Below are positions 54,909 to 64,000 of a DNA stretch of 64,000 nt, piece after piece. The stretch is from contig NW_001865039.1 of assembly GCF_000002865.3 (NCBI RefSeq), forward strand, positions 2,026,438 through 2,090,437. The letters are read 5' to 3'. The notes under the pieces are model-generated. The model did not search any database, was not told the DNA's origin, and saw only the letters and a program-made list of their open reading frames with translations. The DNA is from Monosiga brevicollis MX1 (Eukaryota > Opisthokonta > Choanoflagellata > Craspedida > Salpingoecidae). How positions within the stretch are numbered: the first letter of the stretch is position 1; each line of letters opens with the position of its first letter. The translations under genes were made by a program, and so were the position numbers.

Positions 54909-55308
54909 TATGTCTGTTCTGTGCTACTTGGTCCAAGATTCTCGCGAGACGGGAGAGATGGAACGACGTCGAGTCAAGCGCAGGTCGTTGCTATCTCGAG
55001 CCGCGCACGAAAAAAAAAAAAAAAAGTGAGAAATGCAAATCGTCAACCATCAGCTCGCTACCCACCCCCAGTACCATGGCCTACGCCTGATCCTGCCTTT
55101 GACCCCAAGGCCCCCCTCCCCCCTCCACCGCCCCCACTGCCATCACACCGCCCCTGCCCCCACCGCCACACCGCCACCGACTCACCAGTCTTTTCACCCC
55201 GAAAAAAAAAAAAAAAAAAACTCTCTCTCTCACACACACAGAAAAAATAATACAAAAGAATCATGTGTGTGTGTGCGAACGCATGTGTGTGTGTGTGTTG
55301 ACGGTTCA

Positions 55309-55392
<84 letters not shown>

Positions 55393-55597
55393 GGGAGAAC
55401 AAAAGAAACGGGTTTTGTCGTTCAACACGGTCGCGAGGCAAGGAAAAGAATACAATTGTTTTGGTACGGTTTCTTGTCCAGACACAATACAAAAATATCC
55501 GTTACCAGCGACCCAAAAACAGAGACTCACGAAATAAACGTTTCACTGCTTTCGCTTGTTACTTTGAAAGTGTGATCTTTGTCGCTGTATCGCATCG
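54909..55597. promoter_or_regulatory. Divergent intergenic region, CCT7 / ascorbate peroxidase
   Basis: Contains A runs (55010-55025, 55202-55220), short (GT)n, and a ~80 bp (TC)n tract at 55304-55390. No gene supported. Confidence 0.55.
55304..55390. repeat. (TC)n microsatellite
   Basis: A long, slightly interrupted CT/TC tract about 210 bp upstream of the peroxidase ATG. Confidence 0.95.
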
Positions 55598-56996
55598 ATG
55601 GCCGACGGAACCGCGCCGGCGCCGACAGCGCTGCCCCCGCGCGCGCGCGTGCTGCTGCGCCATGTACAGCCTCAGCCCTGGCGGGCCGACTTTCATGCAG
55701 CGGCCCCCATGGGCGCTGATCCTCAAACAGATCGGTGGTATCGGACCAAAGCGGCGGCCGCCATCACCCCGGAGACATACCAACGCCAGGTACGACGCTC
55801 TTCTCTTGACGATGGATGACCTGGGGCGCCTTTTCGCCGCTACCTTGCGTTTGTCTGCCGCTGTGTTGCCCTAAATGTCTCACAACTCAATTGGTCGTCG
55901 GAATCAGCTGAAAGCGCTCAAAGTAGATCTTGCCGCCTTTATTAACGAGAAGAACTGCCACCCCATCCTCCTTCGCCTTGCCTGGCACGATGCTGGTACC
56001 TTTGATCGCCACGGTGAGTTGGAGTGAATGCATGGTCCCCAGTTACTTTATCCGCTGACCGCCACTGACCCGACGCCTTTCTCGTTTGATTGACGCCCTC
56101 TTGGCTTGACCGACCCGTTTGTGCCACGACTCATCGCAGCCCCATCGGACCGCTGTGGGGGCGCCAATGGCAGCATTCGCCTTCAGGAGGAGATGGGGCA
56201 TGGCGCCAACGCCGGTGGGTCCCCACGCCCTGAACCCACCAACCCCCCAAGCGCTGTGCCATCTTTTGTCCCGTCTGTACACACTGCCGCCTGTTTCGTC
56301 TGCCTCGCTCACCCGCTCAACGAGGGGCACATAGGACTTAGCAAAGGCATCACCTTCTTGCGCCCCTTCGTCGAGAAGCATTCACCCGTCTCGTGGGCCG
56401 ATGCCATCCAAATGGCTGGGGCACTCGCGGTTGAGCTCGCTGGTGGCCCCAAACTGGCCATGCGCTATGGCCGCGTTGATGTCGAGGCTGCAGCCGTCGA
56501 CGGCAATCTTCCCGATGCCATGGCCTCCAATCCCGCTCAACACTTGCGCCAGGTATGCTGCCGGCCTGCCCGCCTCAATCTTTAGCCTATGTGCATCCTT
56601 TCTTTATAATGGCGCGTGCGTAGGTGTTTGAGCGCATGGGGTTTAATGACCGGGACATTGTAGCCCTCAGTGGTGCGCACACAATTGGACGTGCCTTCAA
56701 AGTAAGCCGACAGCCCTCGATTCGCCGCCCACCAATCATCTGCGTCTTGATGGTTCCTCTCACCATCCTTGCCTGCCAATAGGGTCGCTCGGGCGTCACC
56801 AACAACGGGTATGGCGATGAAGCAGCTACTCGATACACCAAGAGCTCAGCCGTTGCTCGCGCTGATGGCCGTGCCGGCGTGGGCATGCCAGGTTGGTTGC
56901 ACTTGCCAACGCCGAGTTCCCCTCGAAAAATTGCTGGGTTCGACCCTGCGCTTAACCCCAAGCACGCTTCTCATATGCATTGAATGCCCATCTTGG

Positions 56997-57040
<44 letters not shown>

Positions 57041-57446
57041 GCGGTCGCTCATGGACTCCCAACTGGCTCACTTTCGACAACAGCTATTTTATCGAGGTAC
57101 TCGGCACTCCTCGCCCCGTATTTTGCGCGCGCGTGCGCTGCCGGACCCTCGTTTCTGTCTTCGCACGACTTGCTATGCTGTGATCGAGCTGAGTGGGGCA
57201 CCATTGAAGCCGTTTTTTCTTCACCTTGACCTTTCACCGCCACTTCTTCACCCACAGAGCCTGCGCCAGCCACGCGAAGAGCTGTTATGGATGGCCACGG
57301 ACCAGGCCCTGCACGAGGACCCACGCTTTCGGCCCCATTTCGAAGAGTTTGCACGCGATCAAGACGCCTTCTTTCACGCCTACGCTCAAGCGCACAAGCG
57401 TCTCAGCGAATTGGGCTCCAACTTTCTGTTTGATATCACAGTCTAG
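55598..57446 (+). CDS. Class I heme peroxidase, ascorbate peroxidase type
   Basis: Eight exons: 55598-55789, 55908-56013, 56140-56214, 56335-56552, 56624-56701, 56783-56891, 57041-57096 and 57258-57446, 340 aa in phase. Distal-side residues are in [12 protein letters not shown] (Arg, Trp, His), the proximal His in [11 protein letters not shown], and the proximal Trp and Asp in [15 protein letters not shown]. The core from GGANGSIRL to [20 protein letters not shown] is the plant/algal APX pattern; the SWTPxWLxFDNSYF form is typical of chloroplast-type enzymes. An N-terminal ~60-residue Ala/Pro/Arg extension might be an organelle-targeting or unstructured segment. It detoxifies H2O2 with ascorbate (or cytochrome c in hybrid forms). 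Animals lack this family, so algal ancestry by transfer is plausible. Confidence 0.95.
57000..57036 (+). repeat. (CA)18 abutting a splice acceptor
   Basis: In intron 6 of the peroxidase gene the CA repeat runs right up to the acceptor (ACACACATAG|GC) and replaces the usual pyrimidine tract. Confidence 0.9.
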
Positions 57447-57663
57447 GATCGTCCCGAACTGCAAGGAGTGTTAGACATGTGGCTCGAGCCCAGGGCACAC
57501 CCACGCAGAGCTAGTCATTATTCGTCATCTATCAATTCATCTTTGTCGTCATCAACTGAACGAGCACTCGCAGGGACATCGCACAATGCAGCCGAAGACT
57601 CCGTCGTCAAGAAAAACCACAGCATTGTGGACGCTCTGCACGCGCTGCGCACACCTGCAGTGG

Positions 57664-60600
57664 TCAACTGCTCGCTTTGACAGCTTGAGCCACCGCCTTT
57701 GCTGCACCAGCCACCTTTTGCAATCCTATCAGCAATTGATTGAAGCCTTCCTCATTCAACACATGCTGCGAAAGATGCATTGCTGCCACATTGATGGCTT
57801 GCAAGCGTCGTCGCAACGAATCCATGGCCTGGTCCGCCTCAACGTTTTGGCCTTTTTGAAGCACAGCACTGCCAACCAAGCGCGTATCGTGCAATGACTC
57901 GGCAACACAATCCAGTCGAAGCGCTTCACTTGGAGCCAGAGCACCCGATGAACTTGACAAAATAAACGTACCCGCAAGCACCCATCAGCTGTTGTGTGTC
58001 CACGATGAGCAAGTTGAGACGGTTGAGAAACTCGGATGTCTCTTGGTTCTCCAGCAGAAAACATGCCTAACCAGTTGTGTTCAAAGCATGGCAATGCTTG
58101 CTTCAGAAACCACATACACATGTGCACCGCCGCCACCGAGCAAGGGATGCAACGACTGCACCTGAGTCATAATGCGCTTGGTCAGATCGCGAATCTCTGC
58201 ACCCTCAGAGACACCGACACGGACAGCATCCGCTGGCGCGCTGGTAGGAAACTGTGTCAACCCAAATGTGAGCAAACCGTGTATGCCAACCGCACGACCA
58301 TCAAACCACACCCGTGACGTTCCCCCTCCACACCCACACACACACACACACACACACACAACGTGTGAGGTGACAAAACTTACGCTCGGGTCGTTTTCCA
58401 ACATGGCTTCTGCCGAAGCCAATGAAACACCGCGCTCAAGGCTCAGTGTTTTCTCCACCTGCAGACGGAACTCTGGCCGTGAGCTGGGACTGCAATATAG
58501 TGTGAAAGACGTCCCCCACGTTGATTGCAAGGAGCCACTCACCTCGGCCTCGATGCTGCTATTGCCATACAAACTTTGCAGCTGACGCTTGAGCTTGTGA
58601 AATGATGGTCGCAGGTCGGGGTTGACATCCCAACCTGTGATTGCATTCAGTCCCCACGCACACGCAGAGCAGAACCCATGCGTGAATGGCTATTCGCACG
58701 CATAGCCCCAACGGTACAGCATGGCGCAACCACAACGTACATTGAAGCATAATGTTATAAATTTCCATGGGGCAACCTTCGGGCCGCTGCATGCGATAGC
58801 CCATCATGAGCTTGTCCAACACCTTGCTGTGGTGAATCCCGGGATACGGTGCTGAGCCGTAGGTGGCAATTTCCTAATGAGTTCACGGTCAATGTCAGTT
58901 CAAGACAGGCTCACCGGAGGGCGGTTCCAATGCAGCTGTGCAACTGCATCTCGCTGCGCGCATGCCCGATATAAGATGCACAGCATACCCATAAAGTCAC
59001 ACCAAAAGCCCTAAAATAACAAATCGCATTTGCCGGTGAGGGGATCTCATGAACAGTGAATTTTGCGGCCCTATGCGCCGTGCTGCGACTCTGGAATTCT
59101 TACCAAACGTCTGATTTGATGGTGAAGATGGCCAGCGACAAAGACTCGGGTGCCGTCCACTGCGCCACACCACCACACAATGAGACCTGTAGCGTTGGCA
59201 ACGAGTGCGCGCTGCCAAGGGACACCAGATGCTGGGGTACTTGGCCCGAATACCCATCGCCGTCCAAATGCGGCAAGACAAGGCCAGCCAACCTTGATGG
59301 GAAACTTGCTGCCAATGGCTGCTTCATAGAAATCACTGCTGACAAAGCGAGCCAAGCCTGTTGATGCGAGTGGGTTCGGTTTCGCCCAACGCACAAGTGG
59401 ACTGTGAATTTGAAGATCGAGGGCACATGACTTGAACATTGTTGCACTAAACCCATTCGCGCAAGACATACCAAAGTCGGCCAACTTGATCTGCAAATTA
59501 TCGCCAACCAAGCAGTTGCGCGCTGCCAAATCCCTGCGTGCATCACAGCGACAGCATGAATACAACCACCCAAATCGCCATACCATCTCACCAATTGTTG
59601 GCTGGACCCCCTTGAGCCAGCCGTGGTACCCACCGATGAATGAAGTGCTTTTCTTCCAAAAAGCTCATGCCCTCAGCAATTTGTAGGGCGCAATGCATCA
59701 TGGAGGTGGGGTCAATCTGGGCAAAGCCAGGATAGGTTGATGAGAATATGACGTGATTTGCAACCATGCCAATCACGTCAAAGGGAGATGGACAGTGGTG
59801 CTGACCTCGGCACGGCCGCGCTCAGATTGCAAGAAGTCTAGCAGGTTGCCGTTGTTCATAAACTCGGTCACAATGAATAGGGGTCCGCCTCGCGTACAAA
59901 CGCCCAGCAGTCGCACCAAGTTGGGATGGCGCATCTGCAGGTGCGCAGCCCGCAGTGTGAGAGTGCCACCATCCTGCCGGGTCTTCTTCCTGGGTTCACC
60001 AACGTACCCGCTTCATAATGTCAGCCTCCTTCATAAAGTCCTTCGCCTCCATAGCACCATCCTTGATGGTTTTGATGGCCACACGATGGGGGCCCCACTC
60101 GCCCACGTACACCTCACCGTATTGGCCCTCCTGCTCGCCATCCCATGCAGGAGTGTCACAGATCAGGGCTGACAAGCGTGATTTCGCAGTCAAAAGAAGG
60201 CATTGCCATGAGTTCTGAGCAAGAGCCGATTCACATACGCCCAGGCGATGCCCCAAGACGATCTCTGATCGTGCAATCTCCCATTGTTCGTCTTCCTCTT
60301 TTGACAGGACCAATGGCTTGGCCTCGGCCTTTTCCACGGGATGCTGTGACGAAATGAGACGGTGGACCATGTGAATTGAAGTGGCAACCAGAAGGCGTGG
60401 TTCAGGCAGAAAGGAGTGCTTCCAAGCCTGTCCCTTGGCAAACAGACCTTGAGACAGGCCACAAGGCCATCGGCAACCACGGCATGGTGCGCCACCAGTT
60501 GCTCCACCGTGGCAAAGAACTTGCCAGCAGCCACAAAATAGCCCCGGGCATCATGGTTGATGCGATAATGTGTCACCTGCAACACCCACCATCATGGAAA

Positions 60601-61855
60601 GCAGGCATGATTAATTGTGCTGCGCGCACGCAGCAGCAGCAGCACAGACGTAGGAATGTGGCTGCCCAATGCACAGACGTGCCTTTCCATCGCAGCGGAG
60701 CGTGATGGAATATTCCCCAGGACTGCTGAGGGACTCGCGCACAAGAAAGGATCCGTCAACGCCACTTTTCAAGAGGTACTCTGCGGTGTTGCGCGAAATC
60801 TAATTTTCCATTTCCGGAGACCAGCGCCCAGAGTCAGGCATGTCATGACATCCGGGAGGAACAACAGGTGTTGCGCAGATTCAGGGATGCCGCAACAAGG
60901 GCGGGGGCTTACGCACGTTGCTGTGATACCAAGGATTGCGATTGATATCTTTAAACGGTGCAATGTAGTTGCTGGGAGCGTAGCCCTCCTTGCCAGAGCG
61001 CTGTGACCTCATCAGCCACCAGTTCTCATCAAGTCTACGCTTCCCTCGTCGCGGCGTGCACGGAAATGAGTACACTGCATGGACTGAGAGGTCTGAGGTC
61101 AGGCGACACCTCGGTTGCACTGACCGGAGCAGTGTAAGCTTCTCGCCACGCTCAAAGGAGAGCTCGGGTTCAGTCCGGCCTTGAAAGTTGTAAACACCCA
61201 CAAACACGTCGCCCACTTGAGGTTCTATGGAACCACAAGCACAAGAGCTTTGAGAGGCGCCGTTCGGGCTGGTGGGGAGCAATGTGGCGAGAAGACGTAC
61301 GGTCAAGCGCATCATCTTGGGAAGATGCTAGGCTGCGTTGAGGACGAGGCTGGTCTGAAGCCGGAATCTCCGAAGACAAAAAGTTGGTATTGACGCCGGC
61401 TGCTCGCTCTAGTTAGCAGCAGCACACGATCAAGGTTTGCCTGGCGGCTCACATGCCCTCACCTGCCCTGCGAGCTGCAAAAGTTGATCCACCAGCAGCA
61501 GACAGTTCTTTTCAAATGCCTCACCTCGAGGGTAACGGTCAGCTCGGTGCGATGGTTGTCGTTGCCGGCTGCCTGGCTGGCTGGGCCCCGCAGCTGCCGC
61601 GTCCGATTCTACTTCCTCGTCGCTGTCGTCGCTTCTGGGCTGGAAAAAAAATTCCCCATTGTACCCTACAGCGGGCTGTATCAGAATGCGTCCAGTCGCA
61701 GCATGCATAAAAGCGTGAGCCTTGAGGGTCTTCAAGGAAAGACACCCGGAGAATCAGGCAGAGACCGCGGTGACAGGAAAGGACATTGATGTCGATCAAC
61801 AGCACGCAGCACGCCGCCACCTTGCTCTTACTTGTCGCGTCGCCTTGTTTCCCAT
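57664..61855 (-). CDS. ABL: Abl-family non-receptor tyrosine kinase (SH3-SH2-kinase-FABD-like)
   Basis: Twenty-one exons sum to 716 aa in phase: 61855-61832, 61639-61463, 61367-61301, 61224-61125, 61034-60917, 60799-60683, 60576-60448, 60343-60239, 60130-60008, 59934-59806, 59716-59634, 59533-59472, 59357-59293, 59159-59104, 59010-58989, 58873-58741, 58634-58543, 58458-58384, 58251-58162, 58066-57972, 57952-57664. The N-terminus MGNKATRQ fits N-myristoylation. SH3 (~90-158; [24 protein letters not shown]), SH2 (~160-240; [14 protein letters not shown]), and kinase ([78 protein letters not shown]). The C-terminal ~120 residues ([21 protein letters not shown]) resemble the Abl F-actin-binding bundle. 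All catalytic residues are present. Confidence 0.95.
58331..58359. repeat. (CA)n microsatellite in Abl intron
   Basis: About 13 CA units in the intron between the exons 58458-58384 and 58251-58162. Confidence 0.9.
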
Positions 61856-62415
61856 GGCCTGACAGCACTCGGCATCCAACAAACAGCTATGCGATATCAA
61901 TGTACCACTACCCAGTCAAGTCATACGCAACCTGACTACCAGAGGCTCTGCCCGCTGTCTGCCAGCTCGCTCGCATGCACCGCTGCCTCGCTCCCCGTCT
62001 GCCCACAAACGCCCCTCCAACTGCTCCCCACCCCCCGTCTCGAAAATTTCACGCTCCAAACATCAACCTGGAAACCGCTCACCATGCTACAATAAGTACC
62101 TGATATCCACAATGGGCAGTAGAGTGTTTTGGGATGTCAGACGACAATAACTCACGCTTCATCGACAACAAGTTCGGTATCAGATGACTTTTCAACCCTC
62201 AGGCCTTTATCTGACATTTCGATAAAAGACAAGACTTGTACGTACAGGAAAGGAGCGGACGAAGCCGGGAGTGAAGGGCGACAGTGGCTACGGGGAGTAA
62301 GGGCCGGGAGCTGGAGTTGATGGATTGAATCAATTAAGACATGCTGTCGTCCGTGTTCACACTGCATTGTACGAAAGGGGTTTGACAGTGGCCCTGCTCT
62401 GCACGGACTCGAAAC
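61856..62415. other. Intergenic between Abl 5' end and neurochondrin 3' end
   Basis: Promoter of Abl and 3' flank of the neurochondrin gene, both on the minus strand. No recognisable motif or gene. Confidence 0.55.
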
Positions 62416-64000
62416 CTAGAGAGCTGACAGCAGCGGCAGCAGCGTTTCGGCTGCTTGTATCAGATCAAGTGTGTCGTCGCCGTCGGCGCGCATCGCGAAG
62501 GATTGTCGCCACGAGGCCAGGGCCGTCGCAAGCGTGCTCCATTGCTCGGGCGGTGTCTTGTTCAAAGCCTCTGCCACGGCCGGTGGCTGACTCGCGCCGT
62601 CTCCGACCAACACCTCGCTCATCGTGCGCAGGACCAACCATGTGTCTTCCCGCACAGCAGCCGAGAGCCAAAGCTGGGCGTGTGGCTGTGCTGGAGCAAC
62701 CTGCTCGTCGCCCAGTAGGGTAAACAGCAAGGCAGTGGCCTCTAGCAAGATGCTCCAGGCATTTTTGAGGCGCGAGGCCTCGTCGGAGAGCCATCCCACC
62801 GACTTTTGCAGCCCAAGCCATTGAAGGGCACAAGCTACCACAAGGAGGGCCGCTGCCCCCGGCTGGAAGTCTTCACTGAGAAGACGAATGAGTAGGGTTT
62901 GCAGCGAGGCCACAGCGCCCACGATGGCTTCAAACGCCAAGGCAACCTCTTGCAACAAGGATCGCTCCATTCCCAACAAAAAGGCTAGGAGGCCACGGCA
63001 TATATCCAAGTAGGCCCGACCGTGCCTAGCATCACAGTCATGTGAGCACGACGCTTATCCCCCGCAACTTTACCAGTTGCAGCAACCCAAAGACTGTACG
63101 AAGCAACCTCTGCTTGACCTCAACGTACGTGCGGAGCTGGGCAAGGGAGCGTGGTTGTAGCGCTCGTGCCAACACGGGCCAAGCCTCGGTGCGCGCCAAA
63201 AGCTCATCTCGGCCGGCTGGCTCCGCCAAGAGGCCAGGCAGGCCGGGAGCCAATTCCAGCATCATGTTTTCAGCTTGGCTCTCAAACTCTACCACGCAGA
63301 CCACCACCCATTTGCGCCTTGCAGTAAGACAAAAGTTTGCGTGCCTCACACGTGCTTGAGCAGGAAGGAAGGGGAGGGGCGTTGCTGAAGCTGTACCGTC
63401 CTCACCTTGGTTTTGGGCAGCCTTGGTCACCAATCGCACAGCAAAGATGGCCTGTGTGCGCATCATTTCAGTGTCTTCGGCGAGCCAGGACCCAAGAACA
63501 CGGACACAGGCTTGGAGTAATGCCCAGTAGGCTTGATTCTGCAAAAGCTCATCCGATGTCGTACTCTGCTCGAGCCGATCGTGGCTATGCTCCACGAACT
63601 CGCCCGCTGCTTCCACCGCACCCTATCGAGAACGCGCGCCAACAACGAGACGGCACTGAATTAGACCAGCGGCGACCATATGCACCTAGAGGTTGCCGCA
63701 GCACTCAATCTCCTCGCTCTCGGCTGTCTGGTGAGAGCGCGCTGGATGCGTGACGGCAAGCAGGTGACGGCGCTCGTACACGGGGGCCATTTGCGATGGC
63801 AGATGACCACATACCTTGATGACTGTGAAGAGCTTATCAAAGTGGTCAAGATCAAAGGCAGGCCCTGACGCGGCATTGCTCTTGCCGCTTGTGTCTCCAT
63901 CGTCCATGCTGCTCAAATGGGCGATGCCGTCCACGAGGATGGTGCAGCAGGCCTCGAGGGTGGGAGCGTGTTCCATGACAGCCTCCAACTCATCGCGCTC
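62416..64000 (-). CDS. NCDN: Neurochondrin-like protein, C-terminal part
   Basis: The gene runs off the window's right edge. Exons seen: >64000-63815, 63622-63406, 63288-63074 and a last exon from about 63030 to the stop at 62416; the acceptor of the last exon is not settled because phase does not fit the obvious AG. Helical, Leu-rich sequence throughout. RVLGSWLAEDTEMMRTQ matches the hallmark ILGAWLAEET segment of neurochondrin, and the order of blocks (ACCTILVDGIAHLSS, APGLPGLLAEP, ALAFEAIVGAVASLQTLL) follows its C-terminal half. Neurochondrin is a soluble armadillo-like protein linked in animals to neurite growth and G-protein-coupled receptor signalling. Its presence in a unicellular relative implies an older cellular role. 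Confidence 0.85.

Noticed and set aside
1-64000. Prokaryotic features: operons, ribosome binding sites, CRISPR arrays, insertion sequences
   Set aside because: All genes are spliced or eukaryotic in type. No spaced direct repeats, no transposase and no retroelement or virus-like sequence was recognised.

Overview
This window is nuclear DNA of a unicellular eukaryote with an intron-rich, compact genome, most probably a choanoflagellate (Monosiga-like). Coding exons are GC-rich, introns are mostly 70-250 bp with GT-AG ends, gene spacing is a few hundred bases, and gaps and introns are full of (GA)n, (GT)n and poly-A/T microsatellites. The gene set points the same way: an Abl-family tyrosine kinase with SH3, SH2 and actin-binding-like domains, a GAS2-like CH+GAR protein, an ATF6-like factor and a STKLD1-like kinase (holozoan flavour) sit beside a tryptophan-biosynthesis fusion and a plant/algal-type ascorbate peroxidase (absent from animals). 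Nothing bacterial, viral or CRISPR-like was seen.

Layout. 1-1228 (-): 5' part of an unidentified low-complexity protein. 1471-1588 (-): complete 5S rRNA gene. 2138-4417 (+): ARMC6. 5113-7157 (-): flotillin. 7754-12689 (+): large secreted alpha/beta hydrolase. 12919-16837 (-): receptor-like TKL kinase with PA-like, TM and SAM parts. 17829-17913 (+): truncated 5S copy. 18297-20376 (-): GT2-like glycosyltransferase. 20804-24156 (+): TrpD-TrpC-TrpF fusion. 24766-26736 (+): DnaJ protein. 27209-28550 (-): two-FAS1 surface protein. 28551-30386: the longest gene-free stretch. 30387-36777 (-): GAS2-like giant. 38139-40281 (+): ATF6-like bZIP. 41042-42334 (-): ARFRP1. 43232-44621 (+): PHYHD1-like dioxygenase. 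44859-45782 (-): PGP phosphatase. 46762-50825 (+): STKLD1-like kinase. 51342-52515 (-): neuferricin/CYB5D2. 52816-54908 (-): CCT7. 55598-57446 (+): ascorbate peroxidase. 57664-61855 (-): Abl. 62416-64000 (-): C-terminal part of neurochondrin.

Genes are mainly arranged as divergent or convergent pairs with no operon logic; they serve unrelated jobs (signalling, secretion and trafficking, proteostasis, stress response, amino-acid synthesis). Exon models were read by eye from splice signals and reading-frame phase. For most genes the exon lengths sum to a whole number of codons. Single boundaries may be off by one base and a few exons are marked unresolved.

The items most worth a second look are the TrpD-C-F fusion whose phosphoribosyltransferase motifs look degenerate, the PA-TM-SAM-TKL receptor architecture, the discoidin-like block inside a GAS2-like protein, the catalytically intact STKLD1 kinase, and the pair of full and truncated 5S genes.
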